Assembly: GCA_033764095.1 (NCBI GenBank)
Contig: JANRJF010000190.1
Coordinates: 1 to 22,947, forward strand
Length of the DNA: 22,947 nt
Source of the DNA: JBDTMT01 sp033764095
Lineage (GTDB): Bacteria; Desulfobacterota; Binatia; HRBIN30; CADEER01
Reading direction: 5' to 3'
The position numbers and the translations under genes were made by a program. Shown piece after piece: positions 13,419-22,177 of the stretch. Each line of letters starts with the position of its first letter. The first letter of the stretch is position 1. Below the pieces are notes generated by a model, which saw nothing but the letters and a program-made list of their open reading frames with translations, was not told the DNA's origin and did not search any database.

Positions 13419-14537
13419 CTATGGGTGCAGTGTGCGGCGGCCGGGCGGGCCGCCGATGAGTCGTTCGACCGCCGCCAGGCGCGGCACCAGGCGGCGCCGG
13501 TCGGCGGCGTACACCGTCACGTGGCCGAGCTTGCGCTGCGGCCGCGCCGGTTTGTCGTAGAGATGCAGGTGGACGCCGTCCACGCCGAGCACCGCCGGCA
13601 GCGCCGGCGGTGCGCCGATCAGGTTCACCATCGCCGCCGCGCCGCGCGGTCGCGTATCGCCGAGCGGCAGACCGAGCACGGCGCGCAGGTGGTTCTCGAA
13701 CTGGCTGGTCTCGGCGCCCTCGATGGTCCAGTGGCCGGAGTTGTGGACGCGCGGCGCCAACTCGTTGACCAACAGCCCCCCGTCCACCTCGAACAGCTCG
13801 ACGGTGAGCGCGCCGACGTAGTCGAGCGCCTGCAGCAGGCGCCGCACGTAGCGGCGGGCGGTGGCCTGTAGCACCGCGCCGGCCGCCGCCGGCGCCAGCG
13901 AGCGACGCAAGATGCCACGGTGGTGGTGATTCTCCGCCAGCGGATAGATGCGCACCGCCCCGTCGCGGCCGCGCACGCCGATGATCGACAGCTCGCGGCG
14001 AAACCGCTGCAGCGCTTCGACGATCACCGGCGCGGCGCCCAGCTCATGCCAGGCGCGCAGCGCCGCCGCGCGGCTGCGGACCACGCGTTGGCCGCGCCCG
14101 TCGTAACCGGAGCGCCGTCGTTTGATCACCGCCGGCAGGCCCACCTGGTCGAGGGCGGCGCTCACCTCGGCTGCCGCCGCCGCCGGCGCGCAGGGCGCGA
14201 ACGGCAGGCCCACGCGCCGCAACAGCTGCCGTTCATCCCAACGGTCCTGCAGCGCGGCGAGCACCGGCGGTGCGGGATGGACCGGAACGCGGTCGGCCGC
14301 CGCGCCCACCGCCGCCAGCGGCACGTCCTCGAACTCGAAGGTCACCACGTCGACGCCGCCGGCGAAGCGAGCCACCGCGTCGAGATCGTCGTAGTCCGCC
14401 CGCACGTGCGTCCCCAGCGCCGCCGCCGGCGGAGACGCCTGCGGATCGAAGAAACGAAAGCGCAGCCCGAGCGGGTAGCCGGCCAGCGCCAACATGCGTC
14501 CGAGTTGGCCGGCGCCGAAGATGCCAACGCTGGTCAT
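13419..14537 (-). CDS. purK: N5-carboxyaminoimidazole ribonucleotide synthetase PurK
   Basis: This encodes 372 residues, the normal size. PurK uses ATP and bicarbonate to carboxylate aminoimidazole ribonucleotide to N5-CAIR in cytoplasmic purine synthesis. Visible blocks: the N-terminal loop GIFGAGQLGRMLALAG (5-20), VVTFEFEDVP (64-73), the ATP-grasp loop KRRRSGYDGRGQ (139-150), YPLAENHHHRGILRRS, and the C-terminal NELAPRVHNSGHWTIEGAET with TSQFENHLRAVLGLPLG. All are standard PurK motifs. The ATG at 14537 overlaps the purE stop (ATGA), so purE and purK are coupled. It is a bicarbonate-consuming enzyme lying directly upstream of carbonic anhydrase, sbtA and sbtB in the same direction. Confidence 0.95.
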   Translation of the reverse strand: MTSVGIFGAGQLGRMLALAGYPLGLRFRFFDPQASPPAAALGTHVRADYDDLDAVARFAGGVDVVTFEFEDVPLAAVGAAADRVPVHPAPPVLAALQDRWDERQLLRRVGLPFAPCAPAAAAAEVSAALDQVGLPAVIKRRRSGYDGRGQRVVRSRAAALRAWHELGAAPVIVEALQRFRRELSIIGVRGRDGAVRIYPLAENHHHRGILRRSLAPAAAGAVLQATARRYVRRLLQALDYVGALTVELFEVDGGLLVNELAPRVHNSGHWTIEGAETSQFENHLRAVLGLPLGDTRPRGAAAMVNLIGAPPALPAVLGVDGVHLHLYDKPARPQRKLGHVTVYAADRRRLVPRLAAVERLIGGPPGRRTLHP

Positions 14538-15067
14538 GCCGTCACCCGCGGGTCGGGCGCCGCCAGGACCGCCGCCGTCTGCGCCCGCCGATAGCGCTCC
14601 AGGGCGCGGCGAATGGGAGCGTGGTGCAGGGCGAGAATCGCGGCGGCGAGCAGCGCCGCGTTGATGGCGCCCGCCCGCCCGATCGCCTGCGCCGCGACCG
14701 GAACCCCGGCCGGCATCTGCACGATCGACAGCAGCGCGTCGACGCCGGCGAGCGGCGCCGCCGGCACCGGGACACCGAGCACCGGCAGGCGGGTGTATGC
14801 CGCGGTCATCCCCGGCAGGTGCGCGGCACCGCCGGCGCCGGCGATCAACACCTCCAGGCCACGCCGCGCCGCACCGCCGGCATACTCCGCCAGTCGCGCC
14901 GGCGTGCGGTGCGCCGACACCACCGACACCTCGTACGGAATCGCCAGCTTCTCGAGCGTCGCGGCCGCGTGCTCCAGCGTCGTCCAATCGGAGCGCGAGC
15001 CCATGATCAGTCCGACCAGCGGCCGCGGCGCGGCCGGCGCTCCTCGTCTCGTGCGCCGCGAGCTCAT
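14534..15067 (-). CDS. purE: N5-CAIR mutase PurE (class I)
   Basis: This encodes 177 residues. PurE converts N5-CAIR made by PurK into CAIR in purine synthesis, forming an octamer in the cytoplasm. The substrate-binding loop GLIMGSRSDW is at 19-28 with S24, S26 and D27, SAHRTP is at 51-56 with the catalytic His53, and the glycine-rich loop is IAGAGGAAHLPGM. About 14 residues (SSRRTRRGAPAAPR) precede the usual start, an unusual basic extension. The pairing with purK indicates a class I enzyme. Its ATG overlaps the fabI stop and its stop overlaps the purK start (ATGA both times). Confidence 0.95.
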   Translation of the reverse strand: MSSRRTRRGAPAAPRPLVGLIMGSRSDWTTLEHAAATLEKLAIPYEVSVVSAHRTPARLAEYAGGAARRGLEVLIAGAGGAAHLPGMTAAYTRLPVLGVPVPAAPLAGVDALLSIVQMPAGVPVAAQAIGRAGAINAALLAAAILALHHAPIRRALERYRRAQTAAVLAAPDPRVTA

Positions 15068-15837
15068 GCCATCACGTGGTAGCCGGCGTCGATGAACAGC
15101 TGGTTGCCGGTCAGGCCGGAGGCCGCGTCGCTGACCAGGAAGGCTGCCAGTGCCCCGACCTCCTCGGTCGTCACCAGCCGGCGCAGCGGCGCCCGCGTCG
15201 CGGCGTCGTCGAGCAAGCGGTCGAAGGCCGGCAGTCCGCCGGCAGCGCGCGTCCGAATCGGTCCGGGCGACAGGGCGTGCACGCGCACGCCCTTCGCGCC
15301 GAGCTCGGCGGCCGCGTAGCGCACCGCGCTCTGCAGCGCCGCCTTCACCGGCCCCATCACGTTGTACTGCGGCACCACCCGGTCGGCGCCGCCGAAGCTC
15401 ATGGTGAGCAGCGTACCGCCCGCGCGCAGCAACGGCTCGGCCGCCCGCGCGACCTCCAGGAAGGAGTAGCAGGACACCCGCATCGCCTGCTGGAAGCCGG
15501 CCAGCGAGCAGTCGATCACGCGCCCGCGCAGGTCGGCGGCCGGGGCGTAGGCGATCGAGTGCACGACGAAATCGAGACCGCCCCAGCGCGCCGCAACGGC
15601 GTCGAAGACGGCGGCCAGCTGCCCCGGCTGCTCGACGTCGAGCGGCAGGCACAGCGCGCTCTCCAGCTCGGCGGCGAGCGGCCGCACGTACGCAGCCGCC
15701 TTGTCGTTCAAGTAGGTGACCGCCAGCTCGGCGCCGCCGCGCCGCAGCGCGGCGGCGCAGCCGAAGGCGATGCTGTCGCGGTTGGCGATGCCGATCACCA
15801 GCCCGCGCTTGCCGTTCAGGTCTGTTGCCTGTGCCAT
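15064..15837 (-). CDS. fabI: Enoyl-ACP reductase FabI
   Basis: This encodes 257 residues. FabI reduces trans-2-enoyl-ACP with NAD(P)H, the last step of each fatty-acid elongation round in the cytoplasm. It has the divergent-SDR cofactor motif GIANRDSIAFG (16-26), HSIAYAP (93-99), and the catalytic Tyr-x6-Lys as Y158-NVMGPV-K165, followed by SPGPIRTRAAGGL and TGNQLFIDAGYH. The position equal to E. coli Tyr146 is Phe148 (TMSFGGADRV), a variant I associate with FabI-like enzymes of some other lineages. A GGAGGGGG Shine-Dalgarno sits almost against the ATG. It is the first gene of a run fabI-purE-purK-carbonic anhydrase-sbtA-sbtB and is divergent from a winged-helix regulator. Confidence 0.93.
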   Translation of the reverse strand: MAQATDLNGKRGLVIGIANRDSIAFGCAAALRRGGAELAVTYLNDKAAAYVRPLAAELESALCLPLDVEQPGQLAAVFDAVAARWGGLDFVVHSIAYAPAADLRGRVIDCSLAGFQQAMRVSCYSFLEVARAAEPLLRAGGTLLTMSFGGADRVVPQYNVMGPVKAALQSAVRYAAAELGAKGVRVHALSPGPIRTRAAGGLPAFDRLLDDAATRAPLRRLVTTEEVGALAAFLVSDAASGLTGNQLFIDAGYHVMA

Positions 15838-15872
15838 TCCCCCTCCGCTGGCCGCCGTCGTCGATTGTCGCT

Positions 15873-15901
15873 AAAGTACGGCATGGGACACATGAAATCA
15901 A
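15873..15901 (-). promoter_or_regulatory. Promoter of the fabI-purE-purK-CA-sbtAB operon
   Basis: Minus strand: TTGATT (15901-15896), 17 nt, TACTTT (15878-15873). The leader would be about 30 nt and contains the GGAGGGGG site. The spacer holds CATGGGACACATG (15882-15894), an imperfect dyad that could bind the divergent regulator. The region overlaps the candidate promoter running the other way. Confidence 0.5.
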
Positions 15902-15914
15902 TGTCCGGTATTCT
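15885..15914 (+). promoter_or_regulatory. Candidate promoter of the winged-helix regulator
   Basis: GGGACA (15885-15890), 18 nt, TATTCT (15909-15914), in the only AT-rich stretch near the gene. It overlaps the fabI promoter by 17 bp on the other strand, so the two could exclude each other. The leader would be about 25 nt without a strong Shine-Dalgarno. Confidence 0.35.
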
Positions 15915-15945
15915 TTTTCCTGTTCTTTTCGTCGGGTGTTGAATC

Positions 15946-16275
15946 GTGCCGCGCCGACCGTCAGTTGCGCGCCGCGTTGCCGCCCCCCAAGCCGTCCGGG
16001 TCGCGCCGTGGACCTTCCTCACCAACCACGCCCACGTGCTCCTCTGCGTCGCACGCGATCCGGAAGCGCGTATTCGCGACCTCGCCACCGCGGTCGGCAT
16101 CACCGAGCGCGCCGTGCAGCGCATCCTCACCGAGCTGGAGGAGGCGGGCTATCTGCAGCGCGAGCGTGACGGCCGGCGCAATCGCTACACCGTGCGGGCC
16201 AGCCTCCCGCTGCGCCACCCGCTGGAAGGCCACTGCACGATCGGCTCGCTGATCACGCTGGTGAACGACGCCTGA
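15946..16275 (+). CDS. Small winged helix-turn-helix regulator (MarR-like)
   Basis: This encodes 109 residues starting at GTG. After a basic N-terminus comes WTFLTNHAHVLLCVARDP, the first helix of a compact winged-helix domain, then IRDLATAVGITERAVQRILTELEEAGYL (helix-turn-helix, about 43-70) and a basic wing RERDGRRNRYTV. The C-terminal LPLRHPLEGHCTIGSLI is conserved in this small family, which I know mainly as uncharacterised single-domain regulators. The one Cys and His near the end (LEGHC) could bind a metal or sense redox state, but this is a guess. It is divergent from fabI with overlapping promoters, so fabI and the bicarbonate genes are its most likely target. tex follows after 62 nt with its own promoter. 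Confidence 0.85.
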   Translation: MPRRPSVARRVAAPQAVRVAPWTFLTNHAHVLLCVARDPEARIRDLATAVGITERAVQRILTELEEAGYLQRERDGRRNRYTVRASLPLRHPLEGHCTIGSLITLVNDA

Positions 16276-16299
16276 GCCGGACCGCCCACGACCGCCACG

Positions 16300-16329
16300 T
16301 TGACCGACCCGAACCCCGCCCGGTATCGG
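16300..16329 (+). promoter_or_regulatory. Promoter of tex, leaderless spacing
   Basis: TTGACC (16300-16305), 18 nt, TATCGG (16324-16329); the T of the -10 is 14 nt before the ATG at 16338. No Shine-Dalgarno precedes the ATG. Confidence 0.55.
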
Positions 16330-16337
16330 CGGCGCGC

Positions 16338-18512
<2,175 letters not shown>

Positions 18513-18525
18513 GCGCGCGCGTCGG

Positions 18526-18554
18526 TTGACCTCACCTGGCGCGCACGGTAGCGC
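18526..18554 (+). promoter_or_regulatory. Promoter of the acyl-activation cluster, leaderless spacing
   Basis: TTGACC (18526-18531), 17 nt, TAGCGC (18549-18554); the T of the -10 is 14 nt before the ATG at 18563. No Shine-Dalgarno is seen. It begins 14 nt after the tex stop, which leaves no room for a terminator. Confidence 0.55.
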
Positions 18555-18562
18555 CGAGCGTC

Positions 18563-19420
18563 ATGCAGGTTCGCTTCGCGGTGCTGCGCGGCATCTGCCA
18601 GACGCCCGCCTACGTCGCGCACGAGCTCGGGCTGTTCGCCGACGCCGGGCTGCAGAGCTCGCTGACGGTGGCCGCGACGGCCTGGCAGGCCCCCGCCCAA
18701 CTCGCCAGCCGCGCCTGCGAGTTCGCGGTGATGCCGTGGACGCGCGTCGCCTGCGCCGCGCGTGACGAGGCGCCGCTGGTGGTCTGCTGCGGCTCCGGCG
18801 TCGAGGAGGCGGCGATTGTCGTGCGCCACGGCCTCGATCCCGGCGCGGTGCGCCGCGTCGCGGTGCCGCGCGAGGGCGGCATGAAGGATCTCACCGCGCT
18901 CGGGCTGACCGACAGCCTCGGCTGGCACGACGTCGACTTCCTGCGAATGCCGTCCGGCGACGGCGCGATCCTGGCGCTCATCGGCCAGGCGGTGGACGCC
19001 GCCGCGATGGTCGAGCCGTACGCGACGATGATGGAGGCGCTCGGCATCGGGCGGGTTGTGAAGCGCACCGGCGACGTCTGGCCGGGCGCGCCGGGCTGCT
19101 CGCTGGCCAGCCGGGCGGACTGCGACCATGCCCTGCAGGCCGCCGTGGTCGAGGTCTACGTGCACGCCATCGCCCGCGTCCACGCGCAGCCGGACGAGGC
19201 GGCGGAGATCGCGGCGCGCTACATCGGCATGCGCGCCGACTGGATCCGCCAGGCGCTGCGCGTCAACCGGCCCGACGCCGAGGCGGTGCGCAATCAGCGC
19301 GCCATCGACGCGGTGCTCGGAGTGATGGCGCGACACGGCTACCTCGAGCGCCCGCCGGCCGACTATCTCGACCTGCGCGCCCTCGACGCGCTGCAACTGC
19401 GTCGTGCCTCGGTGGCATGA
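18563..19420 (+). CDS. NMT1/THI5-like periplasmic-binding-fold protein without signal peptide
   Basis: This encodes 285 residues of a type II periplasmic-binding fold in the NMT1/THI5/SsuA-like superfamily. The start MQVRFAVLRG leads straight into TPAYVAHELGLFADAGL, the usual first strand and helix of these binders. Later come LASRACEFAVMPWTRV, MPSGDGAILALIGQAVDAAAMVEP and, near the C-terminus, AAEIAARYIGM. There is no signal peptide or lipobox and no ABC permease or ATPase nearby, so a transport role is unlikely. Cytoplasmic enzymes with this fold exist (MqnA/MqnD in menaquinone synthesis, Thi5 in yeast), so an enzyme or ligand sensor is possible. It is the first gene of a four-gene operon; its last 17 nt overlap the acyltransferase gene. 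Confidence 0.85.
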   Translation: MQVRFAVLRGICQTPAYVAHELGLFADAGLQSSLTVAATAWQAPAQLASRACEFAVMPWTRVACAARDEAPLVVCCGSGVEEAAIVVRHGLDPGAVRRVAVPREGGMKDLTALGLTDSLGWHDVDFLRMPSGDGAILALIGQAVDAAAMVEPYATMMEALGIGRVVKRTGDVWPGAPGCSLASRADCDHALQAAVVEVYVHAIARVHAQPDEAAEIAARYIGMRADWIRQALRVNRPDAEAVRNQRAIDAVLGVMARHGYLERPPADYLDLRALDALQLRRASVA

Positions 19421-20240
19421 GGTGCCGCGCGCCGTCGCCGGCAGGCTGACGCGCCGCCTGGCGGCGCGGCTGCCGCTGGCCGTCGCCCACCGCCTCTATC
19501 GCGGCGTCGCACCGCTGGCGCGTGTTCCGTCCGGGGTACGCGCCGTCGGCCACGACGGCCTGCACCTCGAGGGCGCCGCGCTGCGGCGCTGGCAGCAGCG
19601 CGCCTGGTGGGGCTCGGCGCTGTCGCGCACGGTGAAGGATCGGTTGGCGCGCGGCGACGACCGCGGCGTCGCCGGCGCCGTGCTGCCGATCGACTGGGCC
19701 CCGCTCGACCACGCACTGGCGCGCGGACGCGGCGCGGTGGTGGTCGGCGCGCACGTCGGCCCTGGCGGCGTGGTGCCGTGGGCGCTGGCGCAGCGCTATG
19801 CGGACCTGCTCTGCCTGATCGGCACCGGCGACGACCCGCCGCCCCCGCACCTGGCCGTGCACGACGTGCTGGCGCCGGCGTCGCGCGCCACCGCGCTCGC
19901 CGCGGCGCGCCTGACCCTGCGCCGCGGCGGCGTCGTGTATCTCCCGGCCGACGGCACGCCCGGCACCGCCTACGACGAACGCCGGCTGGCCGGCCGGCGC
20001 ATCCGCATCGGCGCCGGCGCGCCAACCCTGGCGCGACTCTGCCAGGCGCCGGCGGTTCCCGCCTGCGCGCTGTGGGAGGGCCGCCGCATCCGCCTCGACC
20101 TGGCCCCGGCGATCCTGCCGCAGGCGACCGACGCCGCGGCGTGGAAGGACGAATGGCTGGCGGCGTACTGCGCGTGGCTCGGCACACACCTGCGCGGCGA
20201 TGGCGAGAACCTGCAGCTCGACGCGGCGGACTGGTCATGA
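19404..20240 (+). CDS. Lysophospholipid/LpxL-type acyltransferase-like protein
   Basis: This encodes 278 residues from GTG 19404; GTG 19422 is an alternative without the overlap. The fold assignment to the LPLAT/LpxL family rests on the N-terminal Arg-rich amphipathic helix, ALARGRGAVVVGAHVGPGG (the strand-turn that holds the catalytic His, here H117), RRGGVVYLPADGTPG and LAGRRIRIGAGAPTLARL. These correspond to the substrate and CoA/ACP-binding blocks of the family. The usual H-x4-(D/E) is degenerate: the residue five after H117 is Gly122, so the catalytic acid is missing or elsewhere. No clear transmembrane helix is seen, so it would be peripheral. The next gene encodes an acyl carrier protein (ATGA overlap at 20237-20240), the expected acyl donor. 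The acceptor is unknown. Confidence 0.78.
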   Translation: MPRWHEVPRAVAGRLTRRLAARLPLAVAHRLYRGVAPLARVPSGVRAVGHDGLHLEGAALRRWQQRAWWGSALSRTVKDRLARGDDRGVAGAVLPIDWAPLDHALARGRGAVVVGAHVGPGGVVPWALAQRYADLLCLIGTGDDPPPPHLAVHDVLAPASRATALAAARLTLRRGGVVYLPADGTPGTAYDERRLAGRRIRIGAGAPTLARLCQAPAVPACALWEGRRIRLDLAPAILPQATDAAAWKDEWLAAYCAWLGTHLRGDGENLQLDAADWS

Positions 20241-20482
20241 CCGACGCCCTTCTGTCCCAGGTGATCGCCCTGGTGGCGCGCTGCGCCGGCGCGCCCGCCG
20301 ACCTGGCGTTCGATGCCGACACGCGACTGATCGACGGCGGCCTGTCGCTCGACTCGCTGCGCGTGCTGGAGCTGTCGGTCGCGGTCGAGGAGCACTTCAG
20401 CATCACGTTGGCGCCGGCCGACCTCGAGCGTTTCGCGACCGTCGGATCGCTGGCGGAGCTGGTGCGATGCCGTCTGCCCTAG
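20237..20482 (+). CDS. Acyl carrier protein
   Basis: This encodes 81 residues, the typical ACP length. The phosphopantetheine attachment site is S40 in GGLSLDSLRVLEL, and the remainder is an acidic four-helix pattern (AVEEHFSITLAPADLERFATVGSL). Ser40 would need a phosphopantetheinyl transferase encoded elsewhere. The ATG overlaps the acyltransferase stop (ATGA) and the stop lies 16 nt inside the ligase gene, so all three are translationally coupled. The sequence resembles stand-alone carrier proteins of secondary metabolism and of AMP-ligase clusters more than the housekeeping AcpP. It probably accepts the acid activated by the ligase and presents it to the acyltransferase. Confidence 0.93.
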   Translation: MTDALLSQVIALVARCAGAPADLAFDADTRLIDGGLSLDSLRVLELSVAVEEHFSITLAPADLERFATVGSLAELVRCRLP

Positions 20483-21717
20483 CCGTCTTGCACGGCGAGC
20501 GGCGCATCGCGCACGACACGCTGCGCGAGCTCATCGGCGACTTTGCCCAAGCGGCACAGAAGGCCGGCATCGGCGCCGGCCAGCGGGTCGCCGTCCGCTG
20601 CGCGCCGGGACCCGACGCCCTGGTCGCGCAGCTGGCGCTGCTCGACGCCGGTGCGTTGGTCGTCCCACTGCCCGGCAGGCTCGCCGCGGCCGAATGCGCG
20701 GCACTGCTCGAGCGTTGCGGCATCGAATGGATGGTCGGCGCCGGCACGCTGCAACACACCGGCCGTAGATCTGCTCCTGCGCGCGGCGCCGTACTCGGCC
20801 TGCTGTCGAGCGGCTCGACCGGCATGCCGAAGCTGGCGCTGGTCAGCCGCGCGCAGCTCGCCGCCAGTCTCGACGTCTACCGGCAGAGCTTTGCGCTCCG
20901 CGCCGACGACCGCCTGCTCTCGCTGGTGCCGCTGGAGCACGGCTTCGGCCTGCGCTTCGTCCACGCCGTGCTGGCAGCCGGCGGTAGCGTCGTGCTGCCG
21001 AGCAGCCATCAACCGCGCCTGGTGATGGAGGAAGCGCGCGGCGCGACCTTGCTCGCCGCCGGGCCGCGCTATCTCGAGCTGCTCGCCCGCCGTCCCCTGC
21101 CCGGCGTGCGCGCCGTGGTCGCCGGCGGCGGCGTCTCGTCCCGCCTGCACGCCGCCTTTACGCCCGTCCCGCTCTGGCAGAGCTACGGTGCCAGCGAAGC
21201 CGGCACCATCTGCCTGAACCGCGATGGCTTCGCGATCGACGGACAGCTGGCGCTCGGCCGGCCGAACCCGGGCGTCGCCGTCGAGCTGCTCGACGGCGAG
21301 ATCGTCGCGCGCTCGGCCGCGGTCGCCCTCGGCTACGACGGCGAGCCCGGCGACAGCGCGATCGTCGACGGCGCCTTCCACAGCGGCGACCTCGGCCGCT
21401 GGGTCGGCGACCAGCTGGTCTTCGCCGGCCGGCGCAAGCTGCTGATCGACACCGGCGCGCAGAAGGTCGACCCCAACGAGGTCGAGGCGGTCCTGCGCAG
21501 CCACCCCGCCATCCGCGATGCGGCGGTGATCGGCGAAGGCTCTGCCGGCGGACAGACCATCGTCGCCATTCTCGTCGCCGACGCGCCGCTGCCGCTGCTG
21601 GAGATCACCGAGTGGTGCGCGCGCGAGCTGTCGCCGCACAAGCTGCCGCGACGGGTCGAGTACCGCGACGCCCTGCCGCGCGACGCACTCGGCAAACTGC
21701 GCCGCGACCGCATCTGA
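20467..21717 (+). CDS. AMP-forming acyl/aryl acid ligase (short form)
   Basis: This encodes 416 residues, about 100 fewer than typical acyl-CoA synthetases; the N-terminal subdomain is compact. Adenylating-enzyme motifs are in order: LLSSGSTGMPK (113-122, phosphate loop), EHGFGLRFVHAVLAAGGSVV, SYGASEAG (239-246), HSGDLG (305-310), GRRKLLIDTGAQKVDPNEVE (321-340) and the C-terminal catalytic Lys in DALGKLRRD (K410). The enzyme should convert a carboxylic acid to its AMP ester and load it on a thiol. The adjacent ACP suggests an acyl-ACP rather than acyl-CoA product, but that is an inference. The substrate is not readable. It starts inside the ACP gene, 16 nt before that gene ends. Confidence 0.9.
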   Translation: MPSALAVLHGERRIAHDTLRELIGDFAQAAQKAGIGAGQRVAVRCAPGPDALVAQLALLDAGALVVPLPGRLAAAECAALLERCGIEWMVGAGTLQHTGRRSAPARGAVLGLLSSGSTGMPKLALVSRAQLAASLDVYRQSFALRADDRLLSLVPLEHGFGLRFVHAVLAAGGSVVLPSSHQPRLVMEEARGATLLAAGPRYLELLARRPLPGVRAVVAGGGVSSRLHAAFTPVPLWQSYGASEAGTICLNRDGFAIDGQLALGRPNPGVAVELLDGEIVARSAAVALGYDGEPGDSAIVDGAFHSGDLGRWVGDQLVFAGRRKLLIDTGAQKVDPNEVEAVLRSHPAIRDAAVIGEGSAGGQTIVAILVADAPLPLLEITEWCARELSPHKLPRRVEYRDALPRDALGKLRRDRI

Positions 21718-21748
21718 GCAAGGCGCGCTGGCCGGAGCGTCACCCGCG

Positions 21749-21778
21749 TTGACCGCGCCGCTCTGGTGATGGTACCCG
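21749..21778 (+). promoter_or_regulatory. Promoter of the Cys-rich protein gene
   Basis: TTGACC (21749-21754), 18 nt, TACCCG (21773-21778); the T of the -10 is 17 nt before the ATG at 21790, so the leader is at most a few bases. No Shine-Dalgarno is visible. Confidence 0.5.
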
Positions 21779-21789
21779 CTGCGCCCGAC

Positions 21790-22137
21790 ATGCGCTCCGG
21801 ATCTACAGTTCTGGCCTTCGCCATCGTGCTCACCGTCGCGCTGCTGCCGGCGCCCATCTCGGCCGGCGGAGCGCCGAGCGGCCCCGGCTGCTGCATCTGC
21901 GAGGGGTGTACCTCCGGCCCCGCGACGCAATGCTTCGTGCTGTCGGACGACCAGTGTCAGCTGCAGTGCTCGCAGCTCAATTGCGCCGAGTTCATCGACA
22001 CCGCGATCGGCTGCCCCAGCCAGCCGGCGTGCACACCGTTCCAACCGCCTGCACCAGCGCCCGCGCTCGCACCCGTCGGTCTCGCCGCTGCCGTCCTGGG
22101 CCTCGCCGCAATCGCCCGGCGCGTCATGCGCCGCTGA
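21790..22137 (+). CDS. Small Cys-rich exported protein with C-terminal anchor
   Basis: This encodes 115 residues from the ATG at 21790; an in-frame ATG at 21766 lies upstream of the predicted -10's downstream edge and is rejected. Residues 1-25 are a signal peptide (VLAFAIVLTVALLPAPISA). Residues 34-81 hold ten Cys, starting with CCICEGC and ending with GCPSQPAC, which could make five disulphides or a metal site. A Pro/Ala linker (FQPPAPAPALAP) leads to one hydrophobic helix (VGLAAAVLGLAAIA) and an RRVMRR tail. That tripartite end is like PEP-CTERM or MYXO-CTERM sorting tails, although the diagnostic motif is absent. Function unknown. Confidence 0.75.
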   Translation: MRSGSTVLAFAIVLTVALLPAPISAGGAPSGPGCCICEGCTSGPATQCFVLSDDQCQLQCSQLNCAEFIDTAIGCPSQPACTPFQPPAPAPALAPVGLAAAVLGLAAIARRVMRR

Positions 22138-22177
22138 GCCACTGGCGGCGCCGGCAGCCGTGCGGCGCGCCCCTCGG

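Noticed and set aside
13751..13760. TTGACC inside purK and similar words inside other genes as promoters
   Set aside because: They are antisense of Val-Asn codons (GTCAAC), lie within genes, and are not followed by a start codon at the expected distance.
18563..19420. ABC transporter substrate-binding lipoprotein
   Set aside because: No signal peptide or lipobox, no in-frame upstream start, and no transporter genes in the operon.
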